A stretch of 64,000 nucleotides of DNA from Lunularia cruciata (Eukaryota > Streptophyta > Marchantiopsida > Lunulariales > Lunulariaceae), in contig OX419755.1 in the NCBI GenBank assembly GCA_948567375.1, positions 56,562,291 to 56,626,290 on the forward strand. The letters run 5' to 3'. Every line of letters starts with the position of its first letter. Positions within the stretch are counted from its first letter, which is position 1. The position numbers were made by a program, and so were the translations under genes. The notes under the pieces were generated by a model. It was not told the origin of the DNA. It saw only the letters and a list, made by a program, of their open reading frames with translations, and ran no database searches. Below, piece by piece: positions 48,433 to 60,499 of the stretch.

Positions 48433-48818
48433 TCCGGACAGCGATGTCGGAAACGGCGTCTACAATCTGACATAAATGGGGGAGAACGCGACCGCGTGTG
48501 AAAACAAGTAGGAATCTGACGTAAATCAGAGGTTCATTTCAAGTGTTCGTCAATCAGGGCTAGCTAGTGGAATTGCGTGTACGGCGGTGTTGCAGCGCAG
48601 GGCCTGCCAAGTACGTATCTGGTGCAAGAAGGCAGAGAGACTGTTGTAGTATTGCTAAGTATAGGAAGCCTGATGAGGCAAACTATGACTCTGACATTGG
48701 TGTCTATTGTTGTAAGCAGGTTTTGGTGGTAGAAGAATTGACGAAATTGTTTGTCGTCCAGTAGAAGTTCTGATTGTAAGTTTTGGGGTTTCCGCTTGGG
48801 ATTGTATAGGATTCCATA

Positions 48819-49349
48819 ATGGGTTTCTTCGTCACAGATCGATCAGTTAGAGATTCACTAGTCAAGTTGTTCTTGCTTTCGTGCTCGATATGTACCTTCC
48901 GCGCTCAAGAACTAGGCCTCAGCACGATTAAGGATGATACTGCTCCAATGTTGCCAAGTCCAAACATTGCTGCTGAACTCCAAGTTCCAAACTTGTCTAG
49001 ATCTGGAGTCCAGATTCGAGCGTGGATAAAAAACGAGATGAAAGTCGATCGTGTGGAGATCCGCTGTTATGCTTTAAAAGAAGGCGTCTCGGTCATAGAC
49101 TACGACTACGTGACCCTGAAACCCCGTGAGGAACATCGCTGGATTGCGGAACAGGTAGATCTGTCACCCGACCGAATGATTTGCATAATGTTCTGGAGAT
49201 CGAGCTATTTAATACATGATATCTATATGGCGGATCATCAAGATCCCAGACACTCGAACTGGGATGTTGATGAAGGTGGTCTGAACCGGTATGAGGAAGG
49301 CTCAGGATCAATACTTATCCAGAAGTGGATTGCTCAGAAGCTAATTTAG
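48819..49349 (+). CDS. Secreted S-protein homologue (plant self-incompatibility S1 family)
   Basis: The intact 176-residue frame starts at an ATG with A at -3 and G at +4. Residues about 13-30 form a hydrophobic signal-like segment (SLVKLFLLSCSICTFRA), predicting export. The body follows the S1/SPH beta-sandwich pattern: a first strand with VEIRCYA (Cys83), LKPREEHRWIA, MICIMFWR (Cys122, Trp126), then IHDIYMADHQDPRHSNWDVDE with Trp148 and a Gly-Tyr end. Family members are small secreted proteins; the poppy S-protein is a pollen-rejection ligand, while most SPHs have unknown roles. Two conserved Cys are visible, but the Cys normally near the final Trp is replaced. The N-terminal spacer (residues 31-62) is longer than usual. 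Self-incompatibility is not implied. Confidence 0.7.
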   Translation: MGFFVTDRSVRDSLVKLFLLSCSICTFRAQELGLSTIKDDTAPMLPSPNIAAELQVPNLSRSGVQIRAWIKNEMKVDRVEIRCYALKEGVSVIDYDYVTLKPREEHRWIAEQVDLSPDRMICIMFWRSSYLIHDIYMADHQDPRHSNWDVDEGGLNRYEEGSGSILIQKWIAQKLI

Positions 49350-50481
49350 CCAGTGGATATTCAGTATATAGATTTGTTTCCCACTACCTGTTGCATTTAG
49401 ACAACAGATAGCGATTACCGCACTGGTCCAACTCTAATCAGACATTCTCAATATGCTCTCGCTTTGAGTCGTTTGGCATTTAGCTTGTGATGCTCTTAGA
49501 ACATTCCGAATATGCATTCTATATCGATAAAATATCTGCAGCTTAGAGTCTCCGTTAAGTATATGACGCTATAAGTCTGTACCTTTTATTTTGGTAGTAT
49601 GGTGAGAAAGTAGGACGAGACGAGCAATCTACTGTAACTAGGCTGGAGCATATCCATGGTTCAATCAGCCTCCCAAACGACGTCAATTCGGTCGACATTG
49701 ATGCCTCCTGTTTCGTTGTGCAACCATTCCTCCAAGCAATGACTTAATCCACCCGAATGGCATGCATGAATAACTCCCCTTTCGCAAGATACCTGAATGT
49801 ATCAGGGAATGCTTAATACGAAGAACGGTAGGAAGTCAAGATGGGTATTTCCTCCATCAGGCCCATTCACATCTTTGAGGATTTTCTTTTCGAGACTTTA
49901 GGAGTCTAATCTGGAAACGTCGCTGTCGGATATAAGGACAAGCAAGTTTCCAACTAGGCTTGTTGGCTCAAAGGCATTCGTGTTCGGTTCGCGGAGTGTA
50001 GTACTCACGAAAATCAGAGGCTCTAAGCTCATTATCTCGGCTTCGAGAATCGGAAACTAGTCGGACACCATACAAGTTAAGGATCGGCCACCTCACGTAT
50101 GCCACTGGCAGCTTTTCAACTTTCAAGCTTCAAAAGTATAAACGACAAATAGACTTACTAAGAAACGGGAGAACCGAAGTTCAAATGAATGTTATGTTTG
50201 AAGAGCATACGTGCTGAGTCTCTTGCTTGACTATTTCAATAAGAAATCGTAACTTAAGTCAGGTTGGAAGCTTAGAATAGGTCTAAATATATACCAACAC
50301 ATCACCAAATGTCGGAGTGGCTGAGAGTTTGTCACTTTTGCAACCCATCACTCATCTATATCACAATCGTGATACTTTAAAAGTGGCTCATGAAAGCGTC
50401 CTTGACTAAAAGCCTGTGTTTGTAAGGTAAAATAATCCAAGTGCAACTCGGGCTGGTTCCCCCATAAACTAGAGGTTTAAC
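49350..50481. other. 3' flank of the S-protein homologue, no further gene seen
   Basis: CpG is moderate to about 50200 and then falls. No reading frame of note. A 25-base sequence, GCTGAGTATTAAAGTGACTAGATA, is repeated head to tail inside the adjacent LTR (50599-50645). Confidence 0.45.
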
Positions 50482-50993
<512 letters not shown>

Positions 50994-50995
50994 TT

Positions 50996-51007
50996 TGGTA
51001 TCAGAGC
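50996..51007 (+). other. Primer-binding site of copia element E
   Basis: Exactly TGGTATCAGAGC, complementary to plant initiator Met tRNA, two bases after the LTR end. Confidence 0.95.
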
Positions 51008-51079
51008 TTAGTTGGTCCTGAAGAGGGTTGAGATCTGAGGGTGCAGTGAGTGGGTCCAAAAGCAAGTCCACAACAAAGC

Positions 51080-52284
51080 AATTGCAGGGGTGATATCCAT
51101 ATCAAATGCTAAGTTTGCAGTGGAGACGTTTGATGGGAAAAACAATTTTGGACTTTGGCAAGTGAAGATGAAGGACCTTCTTGTCCAGCAAGGACTGCAT
51201 AGAGCACTAAAGAAAAAATAGGAGCACAAAAGTGATGAGGATGGGGAAGATGAAGATGTAGATCTCAGAGCTATTAGCACTTTTCGGTTGACCCTTAATG
51301 ATGAAGTGCTATACAATGTTATGAATGAGGAATCTGCACCAAAACTACGGGCCAAGCTAGAGAATCTTTATATGACCAAGTCATTGACAAATAGACTATT
51401 TCTTAAACAGAAGTTGTATATGTTGAGGATGAAGGAAGGCCAGAGTATTATGGAACACCTCAATGCTTTCAACAAAATCATTTGTGACTTGATGTGCACA
51501 AAGGTTAAGTTAGAAGAGGAGGATAAGGCCTTGCTGTTGTTGACTTCACTTTCTCCATCATATGAGCATCTGGTCACAACTGTTCTATATGGGAAGGATG
51601 ATATAAACTGTGAGGAGGTCACTTCAGCATTATTGTCCAATGAGATGCAAAAAAGACCCAACCAAGAAAAGACCAATTCAGAGGCCTTATTTATCAGAGG
51701 AAGGACAAGAGAGAGAGAGAGAGATCAGATCAAGAGTAAATCACAATCCAGTCTAGAACTGGAGGTTTCAAAGGCAAGTGCTGGATTTGAGGGAAGGTTA
51801 AACATTTCAAGAAGGATTGTAACAACAAGAGGCTTGAGTCCAGCAAGGATAAAGGTCAACTTTCAGATCAAGCAAGTATTGCTGAGTCATCTAGTATTGT
51901 GGATGATGTTCTATGTGTTACCCAAGACAAAGATCAATTTGAGGAGTCATGGATATTGAACTTAGGTTTCTCTTACCATATGTGTCCAAATAAGGAGTGG
52001 TTTCATGAGTACAAACTATTCAAACTATTCAATACAAACTATTCAATGGAGGATTTGTAATAATGGGGAACAACATGGCTTGTAAAGCTATTGGCATTGG
52101 TACAATACGCATTAAGATGCATATTGTACTAATGCCAATATTGGTATGGTATTGTGAGGACTCTTGTTGATGTGAGGCATGTTCCTGAGTTAAGGAAGAA
52201 TTTGATATCACTAGGCACTTTGGACTCAAATGGTTGGAGGTGAGGAGTATAAAATGGAACACTTGAGGTATCAAAAGGAGCATC
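51080..52284 (+). pseudogene. Copia element E gag remains (left half of split element)
   Basis: Text of the copia Gag family: VETFDGKNNFGLWQVKMKDL, then LFLKQKLYMLRMKEGQSI and LLLLTSLSPSYEHLVTTVLY, with a basic C-terminal part. A protease-like remnant follows up to 52284, where element C is inserted. The copia sequence resumes at 62181 in the middle of the region before integrase. Broken relic. Confidence 0.88.
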
Positions 52285-52389
52285 TGTCGTGCGTATATAC
52301 ATCGCTACACAACATACATTGCTGTCAACATCATACACTATAGAAGCACAACTCACACATAAGTCATACATAGACTCTAAAGTGCCACA
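52285..52389. repeat. 105-bp direct repeat T, copy 1, at left end of C
   Basis: Begins TGTCGTGCGTATATAC and ends AAAGTGCCACA. Nearly identical to 52838-52942. Abuts copia sequence on its left. Confidence 0.9.
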
Positions 52390-52835
52390 ATAATCAGATT
52401 GCTTACCACTCTCAACTCAACTCCACTCAACTCAGATCAGTACTTGATCTGTCACTCTATAAACTGCCAACAACTGGGCACTGATTGCAGTCAAGCCACA
52501 CCCACTCAAGCATAGAGAATCCAGGTGACGCTTGCTGGCCTCTGTCCACCATAGCCAAGAACTCGAAGGCTCAACATCAGAGAAGTGAGCTCTCTGGAGC
52601 TCACTTCAAAACTATACCCCCTAGACTCAAGCTAGCTCTGAAACCCTAACAGTCCCACTGACGGCACACTCGATGGTGCAAAGTGACGGTGGGCCCTACC
52701 GTGAAATCAGTACCCTGAACACAAAATCTAACCGTCAGAAAGTAGTCTCTGAGAAACTACTAGAATAACTCTAACTACCATCACTGGAACTCTAGTGTCC
52801 GAGCATCTAGATGCGGAACTACAAATGGTGTGACA
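52390..52835 (-). repeat. 3' LTR-type repeat of element C
   Basis: About 446 bp matching 61730-62180, from TAATCAGATTGCTTACC to TGACA. The two copies differ at few sites (roughly 95 percent identity by eye, not counted exactly), so C is a fairly recent insertion. Confidence 0.9.
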
Positions 52836-52837
52836 GT

Positions 52838-52942
52838 TGTTGTGCGTATATACATCGCTACACAACATACATCGCTGTCAACATCATACACTATAGAAGC
52901 ACAACTCACACATAAGTCATACATAGACTCTAAAGTGCCACA
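52838..52942. repeat. 105-bp direct repeat T, copy 2
   Basis: Second copy of 52285-52389. Directly to its right, 52943-52955 reads as AGGGAGGCAAT on the minus strand, which looks like a polypurine tract adjoining an LTR start TGTGGCAC. Confidence 0.85.
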
Positions 52943-53111
52943 ATTGCCTCCCTAGCTGGCGGTTAGGTCCCTCTAACTCCAGATAGCCATCTACTCTAAG
53001 TATATGGTATACCCTCTAATGGGCAAAGATCAGGAGGCCGGGTGCTATGGAGCCCCATCGTTAGTCGCCTGTCTGCAATCTATACCATATAAAGAATGAA
53101 CTAGCTATAGG

Positions 53112-53411
53112 TCAAGTACATCTAGGACATAACCATTGTCCCTGAGGAACCACCATGAGGGGAGGAGTCATACATGCCATATGCCATCCTCTCGAACAGC
53201 TATCACACACTAACATAGTAGTAGCTCCACCAGAAGAGCCACATAACATACACCTCAAGCCTGCACATACAAGTGCCAAGCTTGGGTCCATAGTACCATC
53301 AATGTTTGGAAGGTGGCATGGCGCACAATTGCGCACATGATCCTTCGAAACAACACCATCACGTCCTTCTAACACAAGGACTCCAGATGGCAAAACCTCA
53401 CGCACTCTCAA
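53112..53411 (-). pseudogene. PHD finger at C-terminus of gypsy C pol
   Basis: The frame gives CMLCGSSGGATTMLVCDSC, then RGWHMACMTPP and QGQWLCPRC. This is the C4-H-C3 zinc pattern of a PHD finger with the usual Trp before the last Cys pair. It is preceded by VREVLPSGVLVLEGRDG, an integrase-tail-like module. PHD fingers bind histone H3 tails, modified or unmodified at Lys4. It occupies the place that the chromodomain holds in A and B, so a role in target-site choice is a reasonable inference. Confidence 0.85.
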
Positions 53412-53699
53412 GATAGTGCGGCCTATAGAAACATCAAGTGTTGTCGGTGTTGTCTATTGTAGATATACATAGTCGCCTGGATGAAATCGATGGATTGAAG
53501 GTCTATAACCTCCTCCTCAAATGGTAGCATAGCGTAAAGTATCTCTATGCTTAGCAATCGCCAAGTTCTCAAAGGCCACCGGCATCACTCTCCGAAAGAT
53601 CTTTGCCCGCTGAGAACATGCACTCATCCATACATCAGGGTCATCCAAGTCCAAAACTATAGTAGCATCTTGACGAATGGCTGTAGGTAAATCTGGATC

Positions 53700-54533
53700 T
53701 CATCCATAGATTAGAAAGTATGGAGAGAAGGATGCTAAGGAGGCTTGCCGGCTGAACCAATAGCCCATGGCCAACCAAGGTAATTGGAGATCCCAATCTC
53801 CCAAGTGGCCTCTCTGCAAACCATACTTTTGCAATCCTCTTTTCATCGTCTGAACCACTCTCTCTGCTAAGCCATCTACCTCAGGGTGATCTTGGGATGT
53901 AGTACGATGATCAATCAAAGCCTTGTCACACAAGACCTGAAACTCCCCCAAGAACTCTGTACCCTGATTAGTCAAAACCTCAGCTGGTGCACCAAAATGA
54001 CTAAGAACTCGATCCAGGAACGAGTAAGCTGTCCCTTCACTAGACTTGTTAGGAAGTGCCACCAACTCAATCCACTTGGAGAAGTGCTCCACCATCACCA
54101 AAACATACCGATGATGTCTCATAGTCAGTGGTAAAGGTCTGGTGAAGTCCAAACTCCAACTGTAACCCAATCCCATGATAGGTAATGGGTGTAACTGTGG
54201 TGTAGGAGCATTGAATGATGCTCTACCTCGGTCACAAACCACACATCTGGCAACAAACTACTGTACCTCGGTCTGCATACCGCGCCACCAATAATGACTC
54301 TGGAGTAAGCTATAAGTACGCTTTACTCCAAAATGTCCTAACTCCTCATGAGCATGACGGACCAATTGCAGTCTCTGTGATGGAAGTGGTACTATTTGCA
54401 CTCTACCATCCTCCCATACATGCAAAAGGTGTCTACCTTCCAATCTGAACCGTCTGGCCCGCTGAAGAACACGGTCTCTCTCCTTGGCCCCAACTGTGCT
54501 ACCCACAATACCAGTGCGAAGATAGTCCATCAC
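53700..54533 (-). pseudogene. Integrase of gypsy C (zinc region and catalytic core)
   Basis: The H2C2 zinc region at 54258-54533 contains HAHEELGHFGVKRTYSLL and HYWWRGM. The catalytic core at 53700-54242 contains WSLDFTRPLPL, VLTNQGTEFLGEF and DGLAERVVQTMKR, the D,D,E regions of Ty3/gypsy integrases. Relic. Confidence 0.88.
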
Positions 54534-54559
54534 TAAGAAATCATCATGAATGTCTCGCT

Positions 54560-56115
54560 AAACTGTACCAATATCTTCACTCTCTGGATCTATGACCTCA
54601 ATAACTCTTCCTGTATGTGCTGAGAGAGATACCACCAAAGCCTCAGAAAATATACACAAAAAGGCAGATGCATGCCAACCTGGCACCATCTCCTCATCTG
54701 TCTCACCATGCCAATGTGCTCCGGTCTGATCCTACTGGCTGGGACATGGGTTTCTACTCAACCCATCTGCATCACGGTTCACCACTCCAGGTATGTGAAC
54801 AACCGTGAAATCATACTCTTGTAAAATCAGAGCCCATCGTGCAAGCTTCCCTGAAAGCTTGTCGGACTCCATCAACCACTTCAGCGGCTGATGATAAGTG
54901 ATGAGAGTGAAGGGGTTACCAAATAGGTAACATCGGATGTGCTACTGCCCAAACTACTGCCAAGCACTCTCCCTCATATGAACTATACTTTGCCTCCGCT
55001 GAATTGTTGGAGCGACTAGCATAGGCCACCACAAACTCCTTCTCCTCATCATCATGCTAGGTGAGCACCACTCCAAGCCCCAACCTACTCCAATCAATGT
55101 GAACTTGAAATGGTCATCCCCTGATTGGTCTTTTCAAAATAGGAGCAGATGTCAACCTCTCCTTGAGCTCTACAAAAGCTCTCTCCTGCTCATCTCCCCA
55201 CCACCACTCATGTGTAAGCTTGGTCAGCTTCGTCAAGGCCTTGGCAATGGCACTAAATCCTCTAACATAGCGGCAGTAGAAGTTTGCCAACCCAAGGAAT
55301 GCTTGCACTCTGCTCACATCTGTAGGCCAAGGAATACGTGCAATAGCCTCCACCTTGGTCTGCTAGACACCAAGTCCTCCGGGGTAGATAGTGTGACCCA
55401 AATACTCAACCTGCTTGTGGAAGAACCTACACTACCCAGGATGTAATTTGAGTCCATGAGATCTCAACCTCTCAAACACCTCCAACAACTGTCTCTCATG
55501 ATCCTCCACAGTATTGCTATAAACCAAAATGTCATCAATATAGCACCAAGAAAAATCCAATCTAGCTAAGATCCTATCCATGACCCTCTGGAACTCAGCA
55601 GGAGCGTTCTTTAACTCAAATGGTAAGAACATCCATTGATATAACACATCCTTGCCGTGAGGATCAATAGCCCAAAATGTTGTCTTGGACTTATCCTCCT
55701 CTCTGATTGGCAACTGATGATATCCCGCTCGAAGATCCAAAGTACTAAAGACCTTTGCATGCCCAATCGCATCAAAAATCTCCTTTGGTGTAGGCATGGC
55801 ATACCGATCAGCCCTAGTCTGTCGGTTGATAGGACGGTAATCTCCACACATCCGCCTATCTGTATAGTTGCCATGCATATCCTTCTTGGTTGGCATCACT
55901 GTCGCTGATGCATACTCTCCATGTGAAATCTCCACCAAACCAGCCTCAAAAAGGTCACTACTCTGGCTCTTAATCAATGTCCTCTCCATATCACTATATC
56001 GATAAGGACGTTGGAAAACTGGTGTGTCGCTAGTCAGCTCAATCTCTATACCATGTCTCTTCAGAGCACCCAAATCCTTCATACTGAAGGCAAAACAACT
56101 CGTGTGACTCCTCAA
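54560..56115 (-). pseudogene. Reverse transcriptase and RNase H of gypsy C
   Basis: Fingers and palm occupy 55432-56115: MCGDYRPINRQTRADRYAMP, VFSTLDLRAGYHQLPI (first Asp box) and FSWCYIDDILVYS (YxDD-type box). The thumb segment follows at 55114-55353, with VQAFLGLANFYCRYVRGFS. RNase H-type sequence lies at about 54700-55080. Same family as the C' segment at 16655-17155. Relic. Confidence 0.9.
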
Positions 56116-56499
56116 GAACCTCCAAACCCTCCATCTTTCCTCTCCAATAATCTTGGGTCCAAGATTTGGCTCCCAAGTATCCTTGGTAACTATAGTAGGA
56201 GTGGAAGACGTACTGACTGGCTGCTACACTGGGCCCTTGGGAGCAATAGTGTCATGCTCCCGACCACTAGAGGTCCCAACCTCTGTGTGAAAAACTCCCT
56301 CCACTCTAGCTGCAAGCTCCACACGTCCCCTAGCTGCATCCCATGTGGACCAAGGGTGTAATCCAAGTAGCCCACGCTCACCTGGATGGACTCCAAGTAG
56401 ACCACTCTCCCTAGTAGCTACTGGATGTGTCCCAAGAATACCATGTCTCCCCAATCCATCGCCCCCAGCATGTGCTTGAATCGTCTTGATAGGCACAAG

Positions 56500-57831
56500 G
56501 CTCACAAGTGTCCGAGTGGTGATGCCTATCAAGCGCATCCTACACTGCTCTGCCAAGCCAAGGCTCACAATCTAGGTTAAACAGTTCAGGTCCATAGCTT
56601 GATCTAACACCTGAAGCCTAGATGCCTCTAACAATGCTGGAACAGCGATAATATTGGTGCGAAAACCCATTGCCCGCTCTCTCTCATCCGCGTTGGGCTC
56701 CACCAACTGCTGTAACTGTGTGTCCCAAACAAGTCTAGGTCCTCCCTCTCAAAAAGCATGAGAGCCTGGGAAACTTGTGAGTGTGGGAAATGCAGCTCTA
56801 GGCTGTCAAATTAGGTTCACCACTGCCATAGATGACCTATCAACCACTACCACTGTTTGAGACTGACGCCCAACATCCAAGATATCATCAACAAGAATGT
56901 GGTCTAGTCGCTGAATCCCATCATAACTACGCTGTAGAACCTCTTTGGGTAAGAGGTTCGTCCACCAAAGACAAAGACGATGAGCCCGTGATCCCACCCT
57001 GGCTGCATCTAACAATACAGCAGGTCCCATCCAAGAATGGACCTGATGTGTACTCACCACCACTTTAGTGCAAGAATCACCCATCAAAGGAACGTTCTCC
57101 AAAAGGTGAGCTGGAGAAACAGACTGATGAACCTGGAGATGTCGTAGTATCCGTAACATCTCCCAAAACACACCAGAATGAGGATCCTAAAGACCCAAAC
57201 CGTGGCCCGCACGTGTATGTCCTTGACATGGCCATCCAGAAATCACCAAGTGAATAGGCCCATGTTTCTCTAGGTCATGTGCCCCCAGTAAGGAAATGTC
57301 TCATGGTAAGGCCTTTTGGTAACCTCTGACTGCTGACATCGGTAATAACTCCGGATACCAATAGGCCAAGTGTGCAACATAATGTAGAGAGACTCGCCTA
57401 GCAGTCCCATCTCTCTCTACATACAAGTACCTCTGTACTCGTATACCCGCCTGTAACACCGCAGCTAGTCCGGTGCTGATCCCACCAAACAACTCCAATA
57501 GGCATATCCCCTCTACTGGATACTGCCAAGCAATGAGTGTGGTATCCAGAGGTGTCAAAGCAATCCTCTTTGGAGGCTCATCCTCACACTCATCTCTTGA
57601 TGGTACGAAGGCTCCACTCCAAGCCTGTTGCACCAACTGATCTGCATGCTGCTGCAATGCCTCCTCTGAACTCCACAATGGAACATCCAAGGTGGATGGA
57701 ACAATCCCACTCGTACTCCAAAGCCGAGTGATATCCTCTGGTACTGGAGTATCCTCTGCATGGGCATTCCTCTCCAACAAGTCACCAGGCCACGTAACTA
57801 CACCACTAAAAGCTAAAACTGATGCTGCCAT
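56500..57831 (-). pseudogene. C5-cytosine DNA methyltransferase domain within gypsy C polyprotein
   Basis: On the minus strand the motifs appear in canonical order: motif I LLELFGGISTGL (about 57465-57510, SAM binding), a motif II-like YLYVERDGTARR, motif IV GWPCQG with the catalytic Cys (57221-57237), motif VI LLENVPLMG (57085-57107), motif VIII AHRLCLWWTN (56957-56986), an ERERAMGF-like segment near 56661-56691 and motif X QAMDLN with following helix (56581-56614). The 57510-57831 part upstream looks like a linker. This is the fold of DNMT/DRM-type enzymes, which methylate cytosine in DNA. It sits between protease and RT in the same orientation and is also present in C'. Methyltransferase capture by retrotransposons has been reported in an alga and in dinoflagellates. 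Relic. Confidence 0.88.
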
Positions 57832-58023
57832 AGTCCCGAATTATAGTGAGCCAAGACTGCCACTACTGAAGCGTACTGGTAGGCAACATACCCGTCCCTC
57901 ACCAGACTGCCAACCAGGTCTATAAGAGGTTGTCTCCTCCCAATAGTCAATGTTGAAACCCATGGAGTATAACACCGCTCCGCCAACTAGCACATCATAT
58001 GACTCAGCTATCGTCGCAACAGC

Positions 58024-58713
58024 CTAAGCTCTCACCACCGAGCTATCAGTCGGATGACCAGGCTGAACCTGGACAACAAGCTCTCCATGTGTGATGTATT
58101 GTGTCGAACCACCACCTAGAGATGTCTGGATCTGAAATAGACACCTCTCCACATCGGTCTTCCGTAACTCCAGACCGACAACTGCAGCTTTCCCCAACAT
58201 AAGGGGTTGCGCACCAGAGTCTAACAAGACTCTCTGTGGTGTATAGACCTTCCCTGAAGGTCCCACCAAACAAAAAATCCCCCTCTGGTTATCCAATAGG
58301 ACAACACCAGGTGTAAACCGTGCTCTCTCAAAGGCCGGTCTAGCTGGCAACTCCTCCAGTCTAGTCATTGCTGCCTGCCATAAACCACTGGTCGCTGAAC
58401 GGATCCCATGCTCCTCAACTAAGTTAGCTCCACTACTAACCACCTCTACTCTAGTAGTAGGAATTGCACCATCCCTACTCTCACACAACATGGCAACCAA
58501 CCGGAACACTAGGGCTGGATCAACTCCCAATGTAAACATGTCACTGGCTGAAAACAAAGGATGCCAAATAATCAGCTGAGCCGCCCCCAACATCATGCTA
58601 GACTCAGTTTGTGTAGTAGCAGGTGGTTGACTAGTAGGTAGTCCATCATGTACTCCATCACCACCTACCACACTTGCACTAGGATGCCTAGGAACCATGG
58701 ATGTCGTCTGCAA
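58024..58713 (-). pseudogene. Aspartic protease of gypsy C
   Basis: Contains RVLLDSGAQPLMLGKAAVVG, the D-S-G-A active-site loop of retropepsins, with FCLVGPSGKVYTP before it. The upstream part (58300-58713) is a variable linker joining gag. The protease would cut the polyprotein, presumably releasing the methyltransferase. Relic. Confidence 0.8.
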
Positions 58714-59078
58714 TGCCTCAGATAGCGTGAAAGACTGGGGAAGTCTGACCTGTCTCCCAACCTCTCCTCTCTATGGGTCCAACTCCACTGATGCTCCTCT
58801 AGGCTCTAGAGCACATACTGCACTCCTAGTCATTGCTGCAGATGCATCTACCTGTGCTGCTCCGCACATGAAGTCCAAAGCATCTCTATCACCAGCATAT
58901 GAGGTGGAAGCCTCAGCACCCGAATCTGATCTCCTCTGAGCAATAGCCATACTAGCCAATCTCTGCTCCAATTGCTCAATCCGAGTAGCCATAGCTGTGT
59001 CAGAAGTAAGGGCAGGTATTGCACCCCTACTAGCTATAGATCCTCTACCACCACCTCTACCACCTCGTCCTCCATGAA

Positions 59079-60499
59079 CTAGAGCTCCTCTACTACCTGC
59101 CATAGCAGCCCTACCACTCCGTAACTCCGAATGTAGGTCAAAACACCGGTCACTAGTGTGACCAAATCTGTGGCAGTGCTCACATTGCCTCTGTGCTGGC
59201 TGTGATGCACCAGAGGTATCAGGTCCGCTGCCCTAAGTACACTCTCTCTGATGGTGAGGTCCACCACAAGTCCAACAAGCAACACCACCACTCACTGGCT
59301 GCTGCTGACCCAAAAATGAGGGTAATGGTCTAACTCCACTAGGCCTTCCACTCGCTCTATAGGATTTGGGTTGTCCACCTTGTCCTTGAAAACCAACTGG
59401 GCGTGGTGCACTTTGCTGCACTCTAGAAGAAGTCACCGCCGTGGATGAGGTCTCCCTACCAAATCCAGATGTCACCACTCTTTCCTCCACCATGTTGAGC
59501 TCAATACGCTCAGCCAAACCCAAAGACTACTGCCAAAGTGAGCGAAGTAGCCTGCAACAACGTAGCATCATGAACTCTACGTCGCAACTCCCTATTCAGT
59601 ATCCCATACCAAAACTGGACTGCCTGGGCCTCAGTAACTCCCTGAGTGAAACTGATCAGCCGTCTCATGCGAGTGTATGCCTCGCGTAGGCTCTCTCTAG
59701 CCTTCCATTGGAACTCCTGCAAGCTCCTTAGCTTGTCAGTCCGCACTCCCTAGTAGTTCTGCCTCAAACACAGGAAGAACTCCACCATGGGGTTAAACCC
59801 CGGTACCACACCACCTCCTGCAGCGGTGCCTCTACTTGTAGTAGCACTATCTCCAGCTAGTGCACCTCCACTAGCTCCACCCACACTACTCAAGCTAGAA
59901 CTCGTAGGTACAGCCGATCTACTCCTGGCCACCGAGCCTGAAGTGATAGAGACATAGTGTGGAGACCAATACTGTCTCCATAACTCAATCTCCTCCAAAT
60001 GAGCTCTCCTGAACTCATGGTAGTCATCCATCGGCGGACCCTCCAGATGTTGAAACAACTCCTTCCATGCCATGAAGGGTGTGAACAAAGTTGGGTTCCG
60101 CATCTGCTGCAGATCACACCAACTATCAAACTTTTGGATGAAGTCATCCAACTCAATGGTACCCACTGTACCAGAGTAACGCCTAAGGCCTTTGGAGGCC
60201 CCATAAATCTCGTCCATGTCCCACAACAATGGTGCGGACACACCAAGTGCACTCTCAACTGAATCAGCTCCTGTGTCAAACTCCAACTCAGAGTCAATCT
60301 CCTCCCTCACTGGGACCTGAGATACAAGCTGATACCGAGCACTAATCCAAGTAAACCCACTGCGTACTGCAAGGCTAACTCCTCTAGAATCTCCAAAGAA
60401 CTCCGTTGTGACCAAGTAACTGCAACAGCAAACCCAAACCACCAACTGCAACCGCAAGTCGCAACCGCAAGTACCCCACCAAAGTGCCAACACCACCAA
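59079..60499 (-). pseudogene. Gag of gypsy C with two zinc knuckles
   Basis: A retrotransposon-gag domain spans about 59510-60300 (MAWKELFQHLEGPP, then ESLREAYTRMRRLISFTQGV). The first knuckle is CWTCGGPHHQREC near 59235-59275. The second is CEHCHRFGHTSDRC near 59140-59185, a perfect C-x2-C-x4-H-x4-C. A Gly/Arg-rich stretch follows (HGGRGGRGGGRG). Nucleocapsid function is inferred from the family. Relic. Confidence 0.85.

Noticed and set aside
51721-51950. Zinc knuckle in copia E gag
   Set aside because: The region is basic and a knuckle is expected there, but I could not read a complete C-C-H-C pattern in one frame.
57085-57107. The letters ENV in gypsy C
   Set aside because: This is methyltransferase motif VI, not an envelope protein. 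No envelope-like gene is seen in any element of the window.
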